DNA of 64,000 bases from Panax quinquefolius (Eukaryota; Streptophyta; Magnoliopsida; Apiales; Araliaceae): positions 118,545,363 to 118,609,362 of the forward strand of contig CM035164.1 of the NCBI GenBank assembly GCA_020205615.1, read 5' to 3'. Shown here in pieces: positions 33,858 to 47,500 of this stretch. A program made the translations under genes and the position numbers. The notes below the pieces were generated by a model. That model saw only the letters and a program-made list of their open reading frames with translations, did not search any database and was not told where the DNA came from. Each line of letters begins with the position of its first letter. Within the stretch, counting starts at the first letter, position 1.

Positions 33858-35984
33858 CGGTGGTTAAAATACAAGATGTCTGGCGTGGATGCACGAAAGA
33901 TTTTTGAATTATTGATTCTTACGTGAAGTCACTACTCAATAATTATTACGATAATTCTTGCTTCAATATTTTATTTTATTGATTCAATAATTGCTGCGTT
34001 GATATTTTATATTATTGTTGTTTCAATAATTATCAACGCACGATATTTCTATTATCGGATCAAAATTCATATTATTTGAATAATATTATTAGATAACATT
34101 ATTGGCAATGTCTAGAAAGTTACATCGAGGAGAGGTTTGGTCACCTAATTGCTTGTAAGAAGGAGAAATTCTTATTGAAAAGCCCACTCTTTCCTGAACG
34201 GCTTGGTTGTCATAATTATGATTCTGTAATATTATTTGTGAATAATTAATTATTAATTTATATGATAAGGAAATATTTATTTTATGTGGATATAAATGAT
34301 GGATATATTTATTTTTATGTGGATAAAAATGAAGGAATTAATGCTGAGGTGTTTTATCAGTATTTAGTCGGTGTAGAGGTTTTAAAAATCATCCCTTTGT
34401 GGATTTCGGATATTTTCTGATTGGAATTTGGAAAAACGTTCTTCTACAAAGTTGTAGAGAATTAAATTTACTATGGAAACATGCAAGTTTCGAATTTTTC
34501 TGATAAAAGGGCTATTTATTATGAATTACTGAAGTTTTGGAAAATAAAATGATTTTTATTAAATTATGGGTGGGGCCCACTCTTGTTTGAAAACATGTGG
34601 GCTGCTGATTTTTGGTTCAAAGATGGCTGGCCTTGATTTTCAACTTAGCATGCATGGAAGAAAGAAATAGAAATAATATTATTTTATTATTTAGTCTCCC
34701 ATGGCGTTCTAGCATTTTTCCTATAAATAGACGCTTAGGTTAGAATTGAAAATCACACCAGAAACAAGTTTTCTTTCTCTCTATATTGTCGAGCGTATTT
34801 TAGTGAGTGTTTATATACTTTGAGAGTTGCTGTTCGGTACTTTCTATCCGATATTTCGATTAGAAGTACCGTTATTTTGAGATAAGGGATGTTATTTTCT
34901 TCTTAAATGATATTATTTTCTTCAATATCAATATTCCGAAATATTGGTGAACGTTTTTATCAAATTTGAAACTTTTTGTGTCGAGGTTATTCACGATACT
35001 TACCTTTATTCACGAATCATGACACTATTCACCAAAAAATGAAATTTTCTTCTTTTTGTCTAAGATGTCTATTATGGTTACTATCTTTGATTGTATCCAT
35101 GTTTTGGTCTTTATTTTTGAATTACGCTCAAAATGGGTTATTATGGAGTATTATTGATCTTGGATAAACCGTTATACTGAATCCTTAATATTTGTCCTTC
35201 CATCTCACTTTGGATTCGCTTTTCTTTAAAATATTTTTCATCATCCTCGGTCCTAAATGATGATATTCTTCAATATCTTTGGCCTCAGTAGTGCAAAGAT
35301 GAATGATTAATCGATGAATATCTTTGGCCCGTAGTGCAAAGAAAAAGCAGTGTTGAGATGAACATGACCAATCGGTGATATGAATGAATATCTTTGGCTT
35401 TGTAGTAAGTGCAAAGATGAATATTGATTAAAGATGTATATTGATTATTGTTACAAGGATAAAATATTGATGATGGACTTTTAAATCTTAGAAGATAGTA
35501 GAACTCATTCTCTACTTGACTCTTCTAATGGATTGCTATTTCCGCTGCAGTTGTTGATCTAAAACTTGTTGTCTATTATATTTTATCAGATTTTTCCCTG
35601 TTGAAAACTAATGATAATTTTTTGTATATTATCTTAGTCATAATATTCTTTACTGGGCTAGTTGAGCTCACCCTTTTCCTTTTTGTTCCATTTTTCTTCT
35701 CCGGAGGTGAGAACATAGCAGGATCTAGTCGGGGTATGGAGTGATGTTTCTAGAAAGATGTTTTATCAGTCCTCACTATTTCTGTAAAAAAGTGTTTGAA
35801 TAATTGTAATGAGGACTTATTTGAGTGTGGATATTGTCTAGAAGACAATATTTGTATTTAAATTCACAGTATGTGTTGTCATATTTTGCACGACAATTGT
35901 ATTATTGAAGTTGTAGTTTGCTTTATGTACCATGTATTTGGCGACTTCGTAATGGGTGTTGTATACCTATTTTGGGGCGTCACA
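33858..35984 (+). repeat. right part of a type A LTR (5' LTR of internal domain 1)
   Basis: Begins CGGTGGTTAAAATAC, which is position 21895 of the complete type A LTR, and runs to the GGGGCGTCACA end. TATA box at 34732-34740. The missing left 347 bp would lie upstream of element B, in the part removed by the deletion at 24187/24205. Confidence 0.88.
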
Positions 35985-35986
35985 GT

Positions 35987-35998
35987 TGGTATCAAAGC
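35987..35998 (+). promoter_or_regulatory. primer-binding site of type A internal domain 1
   Basis: TGGTATCAAAGC two bases after the LTR end, tRNA-iMet type with one mismatch. Confidence 0.8.
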
Positions 35999-36210
35999 TT
36001 AGGGATATGGTCTCTGGCGGAGATCGGGGAATTGAACTAGGAGGGGAGAGATGAGTAAATCCTTCGCTAGTGTGTCCTATCTAAGCTTATTTGTTAGTCA
36101 GTCATAATATAGGGATATTATGTGATATGTTAATTTGTTTAATTAACCCTTGTTTTATGACAGTATTTAAGAATGGCTGCTGAGAACGTTAACAATGGAG
36201 TGTATGAGAG

Positions 36211-36889
36211 TGATTACGGGTAAGCTAATCTTGAATTCTTGCGAAGTTTATACCCTACTAGATACCGGTTCTACCCATTCTTTTATCTCTCCTGCTTGTG
36301 CTCAACGTTTAAACTTGACTCGGAGAAATTGGACATTGACTTATCTGTTAAAACTCCGTTGGGTGAAACCTTAGTTACATCTACAGTTTATAAATCTTGC
36401 ATGATCCAAGTTGGCACTATCACATTACATGTTGATCTTATCTCTTTAAAGATACTTGCTTTTGATGTGATTTTAGGAATTGATTGGTTAACCACTCATC
36501 ATGCTAAAATTGATTATTTTCGAAAGGTTATTAGTTTTCAAGTTCCTAACCAACCTGTCATACGAATTCAAACTACTAAACCACTAAAATCAGTCACTGT
36601 CATATCAAGCCACAAAGCTATTCATTTATTGAAAAATGGATGTCAAGCTTTCTTAGCCCATGTTATGGATTTGAACAAAGACAAGTCAGATATGAATAAT
36701 ATTTCTGTTGTTAGAGAATTTCTTGATGTATTTCCTGAAGAGATTCCCGGTCTACCCCCGGATCGTGATGTTGAATTCTTTATTGACCTTGATCCAAGTA
36801 CAAAGCCTATTTCTAAAACCCCTTATCGAATGGCTCTTATTGAACTTCAGGAGTTAAAAGTCCAACTACAGGAGTTTCATTCATCCTAG
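36211..36889 (+). pseudogene. protease and linker of type A domain 1
   Basis: Protease text includes DTGSTHSFIS-equivalent sequence near 36261-36290 (in a frame shifted against what follows), SVKTPLGETLVTSTVYK and [14 protein letters not shown]. The linker to RT keeps EIPGLPPDRDVEFFIDLDP and ISKTPYRMALIELQE. The 216-residue open frame starts inside protease. Confidence 0.8.
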
Positions 36890-37940
36890 TACATCTCCTT
36901 GGGGTGCTCCTGTTTTATTCGTAAAGAAGAAAGACGGGAGTATGCGACTTTGTATTGACTACCAAGAATTAAACCATGTCACCATCAAGAATAGGTATCC
37001 GTTACCTCGCATTGATGACTGCTCAATTACGACCAGAAAGAAGAAGCACAATTCTTTTCTAAGATCGACCTTTGTTCGGATATCATCAATTTGAAGATTA
37101 AAAGCGAGGATATTCCAAAGACCGCCGTAACTCCTGCAGACGCATTATGAATTCTTAGTCATGTCTTTTGGATTGACTAATGCTCCAAATTGCATTCATG
37201 GATATGATGAACCGTGGTATTCAAGGAATATTTGGATCAATTTGTTGTTATCTTTATTGATGACATCCTCATCTATTCCAAAAGCCGTGAAGATCATGAG
37301 CACCATTTGAAGCTGATACTTGAAAGGCTTCGTGAAAACAAGCTTTATGCCAAGTCAAGAAATGCGAGTTCGGCGAGGAAGTAGCATTCCTTGGGCACGT
37401 GGTGTCAAAATATGGAGTATCTGTTGACCCGGAAAGATTGAAGCAGTACAAAGTTGGGAGCAACTGAAGTCGATGACCGAAGTGCGTAGCTTTCTGGGCT
37501 TAGTTGGTTATTATAGGAGATTCGTGGAAGGATTTTCTCGAATCCCTACTCTGTTAACTCAGCTGACTCGAAAAGATACAAAATTCGTATGGAGCGAGGA
37601 TTGCGAGAAGATTTTCCAAGATCTCAAGAGGAGGCTCATTTCTAAGACTGTTTCCGCAATACCATCCGGGTGCGGATGGATTTGTTATCTGATGATGCTT
37701 CGAGCAAAGGGTTAGGATGTGTTCTCATGCAACATAGGAAAGTCATAGCCTATGCCTCACAACAACTCAAAGAATATGAGAGGAATTATCCTACTCATGA
37801 TCTAGAGTTGGCAGCAGTCGTATTCGCGTTGAAAATTTGGAGACACTACTTGCATGGGGAGAAAGTGGAGATTTATACGGACCATAAAAGCCTCAAATAT
37901 TTCTACACCCAAAAAGAACTCAACATGCAGCAATGACATT
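36890..37940 (+). pseudogene. RT and RNase H of type A domain 1, broken
   Basis: The fingers region (36890-37250) is scrambled in short blocks. The [15 protein letters not shown] box is at about 37253-37300. RT connection [17 protein letters not shown] appears at 37473 (as [16 protein letters not shown]). RNase H follows with [29 protein letters not shown] and [12 protein letters not shown], ending at a TGA at about 37934, where CGA is expected after NMQQ. Confidence 0.8.
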
Positions 37941-38990
37941 GGCTTGAACTATTGAAAGATTACGATCACACTATTCAATATCATCCTGGAAAAGCGAACG
38001 TAGGTATTTATTGAGTAAAGATCATATGTGAGTCTGAAAAGCGATATTGTCAATGCAAAGGCCCATTTTGTATGACTTACAAAGGATGGAGGTAGAATTA
38101 AAGACTCCAGGGACCCACATGATGATGGCGAATATACGAGTAGGACCAACTTTAATCGATAAAGTTAAAGCTGCTCAAGCTACGAACCTGGGGCTGATAC
38201 GTATGAAGAAGAAAGTGCAAGAAGGAGCTATTTCAGAAGCAAGAATCGATCAAGAAGGAATACTTAGATTCAACTCCAGACTTTGTGTTCCTAACAATTC
38301 TGACTTGAAGCATAGAATCATGATGGAGGCACACAACACCCCGTTTGCAATCCATCCTGGGAGTACCAAAATGTATCATGATATTCGACATACATTTTGG
38401 TGGAACAATATGAAGAGAGAGATCGCAGAGTTTATCTCGAGGTGCTTAACTTGTCAACGTGTAAAGGTGGAGCATCAAGTGCCAAAAGGTCCATTGCAAC
38501 CACTTGAGATTCTGGAATAGAAGTGGGAACACATTACTATGGATTTCGTTACAGGTCTTCCCAAAGTTTCTCAAGGCATATATGTTATTTGGGTTATTGT
38601 TGATAGATTAACCAAGTCTGCCCATTTCTTGCCGATACGAGAAACTTATTCCCTTGAACGTCTTGCTCGTATGTACATGAAAATGAGATTGTGAGATTTC
38701 ATGGTATGCCAGTATCCATAGTTTCGGATCGTGACCCAAGATTCACTTCCAGATTTTGGGTTAGCTTGCGAGAAAAGCTATGGGCACGGTTCTGATTTAT
38801 TCGGCATACCATCCTCAAACGGATGGACAATCGAGAGAGGACTATTCAAACCTTGAAGATCTATTAAGACTTTGTGTTTTAGATTTCAAAGGAAGTTGGG
38901 ATAAGTACTTGCCACTTGGTGGAATTTTCCTACAACAAGTTATCATCAAGCAAGTATAGGCATGGCTCCATTTGAGGCGTTGTATGGATC
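37941..38990 (+). pseudogene. integrase of type A domain 1, broken
   Basis: The zinc-binding domain is in the frame 38047-38520 ([13 protein letters not shown], then CLTCQRVK). It ends in a TAG that replaces the Trp codon TGG kept at 54661-54666. Core pieces [18 protein letters not shown] and SDRDPRF (about 38725) survive in separate frames. Confidence 0.8.
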
Positions 38991-39061
38991 AAAGTGTCGT
39001 TTCCAATTATCTTTGGGACGAGGTGGGAGAAGCAACGTTGTTGGGACCGAATTAAGTACGC

Positions 39062-39560
39062 ATGACTACGAAAAAGATCCAAATGATTCGACAACGTATT
39101 CAAACCTCACAAGATCGACAAAAGAGTTATCTTGATCTTCATAGAAAGGACGTGGAGTTTAATATTGGAGATCATGTATCTTTACGTGTTGCTCCATGGA
39201 AGGGAGTTACAAGATTTGGAAATAGAGGAAAGCTCAATCCAAGATTTGTTGGTCCATTTGAGATTCTTGACCAATAGAAAATGTGGCCTATAGACTCAGA
39301 TATTACCCAAGTATATCTCGTGTGTTCATAATGTTTTTCATATATCTATGCTTCGTAAATATGTGAAAGACCCGAACCATATTATTGCTTTAGAACTAGA
39401 CGAGATAGCCGAAGATTTAACGTACGAAGAAGTACCTGTTAAGATCTTGGATACGAAAGAGCATGTCCTACGCACGAAGGTTATACCACAAGTTAAGGTT
39501 TTGTGGAGAAACCATGCTATTGAAGAAATGACCTAGGAGTTGGAATCAGAAATGAAAGTG
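39062..39560 (+). pseudogene. integrase C-terminus and chromodomain-like tail of type A domain 1
   Basis: Frame 39062-39277 encodes RKDVEFNIGDHVSLRVAPW and stops just after FEILDQ. Frame 39348-39536 encodes MLRKYVKDPNHIIALELDE, VKILDTKEHVLRTKVIPQ and WRNHAIEEMT, then a TAG where others have TGG (Trp). Both stops fit G-to-A decay. Confidence 0.82.
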
Positions 39561-39964
39561 AGGTATACTCACCTTTTGAAACACTGTACACGTCGTCCAA
39601 TTTCGTGGATGAAATTTCGTAAGGAGGGGAGGTTGTAAGACCCCAACTTATTATAAATAAAATCAATTTCCTCTTATTATTATTGTGAATAATAAGGTGT
39701 TAAATTGATATAATATTTTGGTTATGGGTGAAATGTGCAAATTTTGCAAAATAAGCAAGTGGTTATAAAATAATCATTATTATTTTGGAATATTCGTTTG
39801 GTCGTGGAATATTCTTGTTGTTGGGGAATATTAAATGCACTGACTGAGCAGCGATCGTTAAGAGTCCCATAATGTAATAACCGCCGGATGAAGAAAACGA
39901 CAAGTTTGAGTTTTTATAAATAATGGCGTAGTTGTTACCGTTAACACTGTTGGAATACCCGGTG

Positions 39965-41215
39965 TGTAAGACCCCAACTTTTTGAATAAAGATGAATTTT
40001 TCTATATTTATCATTTTTGAATATTATGGAATAAATTTAATATAATGTTATAGTTGTGGGTAGTATTTATAAATTCTGCAAAGTATGCAAGTTGTTATAT
40101 TATATTCGATTGGTGGGGAATATTCATTTTAGCGAGAGAATATTCGCATAACTACGTGAATCATTGGTGGACCCCTACAATGTAATTATTATCGGATTGA
40201 GAAAATGACAAAAGTATTTTATAAAAATAACGGCGGAAGTTTTACTGGTTGATCTTCACTTGAACTACTTTAAGTAGTAAAGAAATGAATACGCATTGGT
40301 TGCATAAGAGTAGCACTGGTATTGATTATTGATGCTTACGTGAGAAGTCATTCACCTTGTTCAATTATTGCTATAGTAATTGTTGCATAGTATCTCACGT
40401 TATTTGATTCAATTATTGTCGATATTTTATATATTGTTAAAATCAATAATTGAGACGACAAAGTTATTAATATTATTATTTGCAATATTAACGATGTCTA
40501 GAAGTTACATCGAGGAGAGGTTTGGTCACCTAATTGCGAGCCAATAGGGAGAAATCCTTATTGGAAAGCCCCCTCTTTCCTGGGAACGACCTGGTCGATT
40601 AATATTGTGAATTATAATAAAAATGATAAATATTGTTAAAATTATTATGGTGATTTTTATAAATTTTGCTTATTTTATGGATTCCTATTTACCCATTTTT
40701 CAAAATATTCGGTAGAAAATTTTTATAAAGGTGGGGCCCACATGTGGGGACCACATATGGGGCCCACATGTGAGGTATGAAATCTGAAAATTGGGTGCGG
40801 ATTTGATATTCACATGGAGGGAGTATAAACATTATTATTTTATATATATATTTGATAGTGGATTTTGGGTGGAGGAAATTTTATTATATATATATATATA
40901 TATATATATTTGATAGTGGATTTTGATGGAAGAAAGTTTTATTATTTTATATATATATATTTGATAGTGGATTTAGGCAGAGAAAGTTTTATTATTTTAT
41001 ATATATATATTATATTATATTATATTTAAAAGTTTTATGGACCGTCCGATTAAAAGTGAATCAATCTAGATCGTTCAAAGAATTAGCTACTATCACTGAT
41101 CCATTCTTCTATAAATAGAAGCTCATTCCTTCATTATTTCTTACTTAATTCAATTTGAAACTCCAGAGAGAAAAATTATAAAGAAACTATAGAAAAGATT
41201 TCTGCTACTTAACTA
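39965..41215 (+). mobile_element. truncated element B copy (first 1.25 kb of its 5' LTR)
   Basis: Starts TGTAAGACCCCAACTTTTTG and follows LTR B through the AT-rich minisatellite (fewer units) and TATA box (41110-41118) to just before the leader repeats. It then breaks into unrelated DNA at about 41216. Confidence 0.85.
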
Positions 41216-41831
41216 TAGATTTTATTTTCTAAAAATACTTTGGTATACCTTGTATAACATATCCAAAGTTGGGAATTTTTTGATAAATGAGCAAGGCGTG
41301 AGAAAATCGTAAATTGGGCTACTTTCATTAAAATCTTGAAGAAGATTCTTTGAAAGAACAATAGTAGACGGCCAAAGAAAGATGGCGCTTCGCTTCAGTC
41401 TCGTCATTGAAGCCATTTTTGAACCCTGTTTCGAATAGTTTCTGTTGTTTGTTTTCGCAGTTAGAAATTTTTTTAAATACTATGACATAAGGTCTATAAC
41501 ATGCCCAAAATTTCGCTGTTATATGACTTAGGATTTGAAAATTAAAAATGAGCAAACATGCATGTCAGGATTAAAATTTGAGCGAACGCCGAGCGTCGGC
41601 GGCGCGTCGAGCGACTATGACATTCGACGTTCCGAATCGCGATCCGACAAAATAATAAGTCATAATAAATCTAATAAAGTCTTACGGGGTGAGATTTAAC
41701 TATAAGTAATGTTTTATGCCGGGAAACATCTTTTCGGGTATAAATAAAGCAATAAAAATATGTAATAAATATAAATTACATACTTAAGTGAAATAAAATC
41801 TATAGTTGCTTATGAAATTATTTTGTTAACT
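41216..41831. other. orphan segment of unknown origin inside the shared LTR
   Basis: No similarity seen to any other part of the window. 41575-41645 is unusually rich in CpG (repeated GCGTCGxCG-type text) within AT-rich surroundings. The rest looks LTR-like (GGGGTGAGATTTAACTATAAG). Frames at 41222-41555 on the minus strand show no known motif. It may be part of another retrotransposon captured with a deletion of B. Confidence 0.5.
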
Positions 41832-43730
41832 AGCATTATTGGAAATGTCTAGAAAGTTCTGTCAAGGAGAGGTTTGGTCACCTAATTGCGGCTTGAAGAG
41901 AGAAATTCTTATTGAAAGCCCCTCTTTCCTGGAGCAGCTACCGGTTGTCATAATTGTGATTACAGAATATTATTTGTGAATAATTAATTATTGATTTATA
42001 TGATAAGAAAATATTTATTTTATGTGGATATAAATGATGTATATATTTATTTTTATGTGGATAAAATGAAGGAATTAATCTTTGAGGTATTTTATCGAAG
42101 ATTTTGTCGATTGTAGAGGTATTAAAATCATCCGTTTGTGGATTTCGGGTATTTTCTGATTGGAATTTGGAAAAACGTTCTTCTACAAAGTTGTAGAGAA
42201 TTAAATTTCCTATGGAAAAGCGCAAGTTTCGAATTTTTCTGATAAAAGGGCTATTTATTATGAATTACTGAAGTTTTGGAAAATAAAATAATTTTATTAA
42301 ATTATGGGTGGGGCCCACTCTGTGTTTGAGAACATGTGAAATTCACGATTTTTGGTTCAAAGATGGTCATTCCTTGATTTTCAACTTAGCATGCGTGGAA
42401 GAAAGAAATAAAAATAATATTATTTTATTATTTAGTCTCCTATGGAGTTCTAGCATTTTTCCTATAAATAGACGCTTAGGTTAGAATTGAAAATCACACC
42501 AGAAACAAGTTTTCTTTCTCTCTATATTGTCGGCGTGATTTTAGTGAGTATTTATATACTTTGAGAGTTCTTTGTTGATGCACAAGTTTACTTGACTTTT
42601 CTCCCGATATTTCGATCGAAATATCGTTATTTTGAGGTAAGGATGTTATTTTCTTCTTAAATGATATTATTTTCTTCAATATCATTATGCCAAAATATTG
42701 GTGAACATTTTAATCAAATTTGGAACTTTTTGTGTCGGGGTTATTCACGTGATACTGGCCTTATTCACGAATCTGACCTATTCAATTTAAAAACAAAATT
42801 TTCTTCTTTTTGTCCAAGATGTCTATTATGGTTACTATCTTTGATTGTATCCATGTTTTGGTCTTTATTTTTGAATTCTGCTTCAAAATGGGTTATTATG
42901 GAGTACTATTGATCTTGGATAAACTGTTATACGAATCCTTAATATTTGTCCTTCTGTCTCACTGGATTCGTTTTCTTTAAAATATTTTCATCATCTTTAT
43001 CTCCTAAATGATGATATTACTGAATATCTTTGGCCTGTAGTGCAAAGATGAATGATTAATCGATGAATATCTTTGGCCCGTAGTCTGCAAAGAAAAAAGT
43101 GTTGAGATGAACATGACTAACCCAGTGATAAAATGAATATCTTTGGCACATAGTGCAAAGATGAAAATTTATTAAAGATGTATATTGATTGTTGTTACAG
43201 GGATAAAATATTGATGATGGACTTTTAAATCTTAGAAGATAGTAGAACTCATTCTCTACTTGACTCTTCTAATGGATTGCTATTTCCGCTGCAGTTGTTG
43301 ATCTAAAACTTGTTGTCTATTATATTTTATCATATTTTTCCCTGTTGAAAATTAATGATAATTTGTTGTATATTATCTTAGTCATAATATTCTTTACTGG
43401 GCTAGTTGAGCTCACCCTTTTCCTTTTTGTTCCATTTTTCTTCTCAGGAGGTGAGAACATAGCAGGATCTAGTCGGGGTATGGAGTGATAGTTCTAGAAA
43501 GATGTTTTAGCAGTCCTCACTATTTCTGTAAAATAGTGTTTGAATAATTATAATGAGGACTTATTTGAGTGTGGATATTGTCTAGAAGACAATATATGTA
43601 TTTAAACTCACAGTATGTGATGTCGTATTTTGCACGACAAGTGTATTATTAAAGTTGTAGTTTGCTTTATGTACCATATATTTGGCGACTCAGAATGGGT
43701 GTTGTATAACTATTTTGGGGGCGTCACAGT

Positions 43731-43742
43731 TGGTATCAAAGC
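43731..43742 (+). promoter_or_regulatory. primer-binding site of type A internal domain 2
   Basis: TGGTATCAAAGC two bases after the LTR end at 43728. Confidence 0.8.
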
Positions 43743-43915
43743 TTAGGGATATGGTCTCCAAGCGGAGATCGTGGAATAGAACTAGGAGGAGAGATGAGTA
43801 AAACCTTCGCTAGTGTGTCCTATCTAAGCTTATTTGTTGGTCGGTCGTAATATAGGGATATTATGTGATATGTTAATTTGTTTAATTAACCCTTGTTTTA
43901 TGGCAGTATTTAAGA

Positions 43916-44349
43916 ATGGCTTCTGAGAACGTTAACAATGGAGTGTATTAGGCGTGGAACAACCTTTAGTTAAAAAGCAAGAGAATGTGCAACAGAAGGC
44001 AATATTCCTCAGAAACAAACAACACTTCTACAAAACAAGCGGTGAATGATGGAATGTTTAGGAGCTTTTTGCGCTTCATGCAAAATCGACGAGGAGACTC
44101 GTGTACAAAATACGGTGGAAGTGATAGCAACACACACGATGCATCACAACCAAGCGATTCAAGGAGTTGGGACCACCGAATTTATTGGAAAGTGGATCCT
44201 ATCGAGGTGGAAAGCGTGGGTCAAGCAAATTACCAAGATATTCGATGTCTTGGGATGCACGGAGGAGCAGAAGGTTCCATTCGCCACCTTTATGTTCCGC
44301 GGTAAGCCAGACTACTGGTGCGAGTCTGTGAAGCGTACCCAGCCTGCCG
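43916..44349 (+). pseudogene. gag 5' part of type A domain 2, cut by element C
   Basis: The ATG at 43916 opens MASENVNNGVY and meets a stop within a dozen codons. Later frames recover gag text such as ITKIFDVLGCTEEQKVPFA and FMFRGKPDYWCESVKRTQPA, a conserved capsid stretch. Element C begins at 44350, directly after CAGCCTGCCG. Confidence 0.82.
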
Positions 44350-46441
44350 TGTAAGACCCCAACTTCTCTAAATAAAGATCAATTTTCTATAAATTTTATT
44401 TTTGAATATTATGGAGTAAATTTGATATAATGTTATAGTTGTGGGTAATATTTATAAATTTTTCAAAGTAAGCAAGTTGTTATAAAATATTCGTTTGGTG
44501 GAAATATTCTTTTTATCGGGAATATTCGTGCGACGAAGACAATCATTAGTGGACCCCATAATCGGAATTATTGTTTGATTGAGAAAACGACAAAAATACT
44601 TTATGAAAATAACTATGAGGTGCTACCATTAAAACTGTTGAACTACCCGTAGTTAAAGTACGATGTCTGGCGTGGTTGCGTAGTAGCATACTAGGATTGA
44701 TTATTTATGCTTACGTGAGAAGTCACTCAATTTATACTCAATTATTGCTACGATAATTCTTGCATCATATCTCTTATACTATTGATTCAATTATTGTCAC
44801 AATATCATCTGTATAATATGTTATATTATTAATAATTGTTGAAAGATTAAATATGTGTTGATTAAAAATAAAATGATTTGTGGTAATATTTATTCAATCC
44901 TTGATGTATATAAAGAGTCTATTATGAGACGTTTGTGGTAAGTTTGGTTATTTTATGGGGGGGCATATTTCATCATCTAAGAGTCTCTTCATCAATAGTA
45001 ATTACCTTCGTCAATAGTAACTACCTTTATCAGACGTCAAACCACTTGCCGTTTCATATTATAAAGCGCCGAATCAATTGTCGTTTCACATTACAAAATC
45101 GAAACCACTTTTCTTTTCACATCACCAATCGTCAAGCCACTGACTTTTCACATTTCAAGTGCTAAGCTAGAAATCTTCTATAAATAGAGGCCTAGTGCTT
45201 CATTATTTTCACGAATTCATTCAAGCTATAGAGAGAAAGTATAGAGAATAAGAGAGAAAGAAGAAGAGTATTCTGTTACTACACTACCGCAGTTATTCAA
45301 TCTACTACTAATGTAAGGGAGTTATTCTTTCTTATTAAGTGAAGAGAACTATTGTTATTCCATTGCTTATTATTCATTGGAATAACTTTTGTATCGTGAT
45401 TTACCCTATACTTGGTGACATTCTTCTATTATTCTGCTGGAACATCATGTACATGTGTTTTACACCCTAACACGGTTTCGCCTTTTTTTATTATTACTCG
45501 CTAGAACATCCTCGTCTGCATGTGTTTTACATCGGACTGGTTTCGTCTTTTATTATTATTCTGTTGGAACATCACATGCATGTGTTTTACACCGGACTTC
45601 GGTTCCGCTCTTATTATTCTCATTGGAACATCCTCGCTTGCGCAAATTTTGCCCGACTCGTTCCGTTATTATTATTCTATTGGAATAACTTTGTCTATGT
45701 GAAGTACCGCATACATGGTGATTTCTTTTGTTATTCCATTCTTTATTATACTCAACAAGTTAAAGTTTTGACTTCTATACTCCATGAAATTAGTAGAATA
45801 TCCTTGATATTTGCGCTTCATCCAAAGATCTTTTCATTGAAATATTCTTCCGATCGTTCTTGAATTTTACTCTACAAAGCAAAGATCATGTTGATAATTT
45901 GGACATTATTAGTTCTGGATAAATTAATTCTTGAACTTGTTTTATTGAATGCTTATATCATTGTCATCATCCTCATGTTTATATTATGTTGAAAGTCATC
46001 TCGTGGCTCAGAAAGTGCATAGATGGACTTGGTATGATTATGACCGAGGATTATTCGGTGTAATCATGACCATAATGTTACAAATGATGTGGTAAAAGTT
46101 ATCATTGGCCGTGTAGTGCATTGATGGACAATTGTTGGCATGATCATGACCATTAATGAATACACGAATGTCCTTGGTCAGAAGTACATGGATAATTTGT
46201 GGTCGTGATACTAAAGAATATCTTTGGTCAGTAGTCTGAGGGGATTTGATGATGTGGATTATTTATTAAAATTTGAGTCCCATGATAAAAGTCATGAAAA
46301 ACCTTTTAAATCATAAAAGATAGTAGATTTTATTCTCTACTTGACTCTTTTAATGGATTGCTTGTTCCGCTGCAGTTAAACTTGATGTTGTTATATTTTA
46401 TCAGTTTAACATTGTTGGAGACTAATTTTGGGGGCGTCACA
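44350..46441 (+). repeat. 5' LTR of element C
   Basis: From TGTAAGACCCCAACTTCTC to GGGGGCGTCACA. TATA box at 45179-45187 and leader repeats at 45353-45720. Compared with 1-2223, a block of roughly 390 bp is missing just before the last 20 bp. Confidence 0.88.
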
Positions 46442-46628
46442 GTTGGCATCAAAGCTTAGGGATATGATCCCTGGCTAAGATGTGAGAATAGTACTAGGAG
46501 GGGAGAGACGGGGAATTCCTTCGCTAGTATGAACTACCTAAGTTTATGTGGTATTTAATTGGTCAGTCAGAATTTAGGGATAATATGTTACATGTCAATT
46601 AACCTTTGTTTTGTGGCAGTATCTGAAA

Positions 46629-47500
46629 ATGACATCCGAGAATGTTGAGAATAGCAATGGAGCACAGGCGACCGTTAATTCATCACATATCAATAATCAG
46701 GATAATGTGCATCAGGAAGGCGATAATCCTTATGTAAACAACAACACTGACTAAATGATGAATGATCAAATGTTCAGGGACTTTATGCAATTCATGCAAT
46801 AGCAGGCGAGAACGGCTCCTGTCCATAATGTAGGTGGAAACACTGGAAACTCTCGGGCGGTCACCGCTAAACAGTTCAAGGAGCTGGGACCATCGGAGTT
46901 TAAGGGAGAGCCAAAACCACTTATGGCGGAAGCATGGAAAAAGTAGATCACCAAGATATTTGATGTCTTGGGATGCTTCGAGGAGCAAAAGGTTCCTTTG
47001 CCACCTTTATGTTCTTGGAGAGAGGCGATTCTTGGTGGGAATCGGTAAGAAACGTAATCAACTCCGCCAGTCTCAAGATGTCTTGGGAGAAGTTCCAAGA
47101 GCTGTTCAACCACAAATACTTTCCCAAAAATATTTGTCACATGAAGGAGGTGGAGTTATCCCGGTTTGTGTCCCACTTGGTGGATAATGAAGAGAGAATG
47201 ACACGTATGTTTTTAAGAGGTTTGAAGCCGGAGATACGTCAACATCTTATTTCTCATAAACTGTATTTATATTTAGATGTGATAATGAGTCAGCGCAACT
47301 AAAAGAGAGCAGCCGGCAAAATGATAATACCAGTGAGAGCAGTCATTGAAGCGGTGACAACAAGCGTGGAGGGAATCAACAGGCCAGAAATGGTAACCAC
47401 TTGGTGGTAATCGTACAAAAACAATAAGAATGGACATTTCAAGAAGAGGAGATTCAACAATGATGAAAAGACGTCGTGCTGACAAAGATCTCGTTAAAGG
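46629..47500 (+). pseudogene. gag of element C, broken
   Basis: MTSENVENSNGAQATVNSS from the ATG at 46629 with an early TAA (about 46753). Further pieces are KQFKELGPSEFKGEPKPL, a TAG in place of an expected Trp/Arg codon (about 46943), LSRFVSHLVDNEERMTRMF and LRGLKPEIRQHLISHKL. Runs into the zinc-knuckle part at the start of the 47476 frame. Confidence 0.8.

Larger units (their letters stand above)
35985..39633 (+). mobile_element. type A internal domain 1, gag deleted
   Basis: Leader (35985-36172), a stub of gag, protease, RT, RNase H, integrase, chromodomain-like tail and polypurine tract (AAGGAGGGGAGGT), ending at the next LTR (39634). Only about 38 bp of gag remain from the ATG at 36173. 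The sequence then jumps to the start of protease at about 36211. The two ends share a short GTGATTACGGG/GAG context, so it is a simple internal deletion of roughly 1.2 kb. Confidence 0.88.
39634..43728 (+). mobile_element. shared type A LTR split by an element B copy
   Basis: The left part (39634-39964) and right part (41832-43728) together cover one type A LTR, minus about 215 bp. It serves as 3' LTR for domain 1 (polypurine tract directly before) and 5' LTR for domain 2 (primer-binding site directly after). Element B sequence begins right after CGGTG (39960-39964), the same site as at 33858. TATA box at 42473-42481. Confidence 0.85.

Noticed and set aside
41222..41555. Two minus-strand frames in the orphan segment
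   Set aside because: Short, no motif, overlapping each other.
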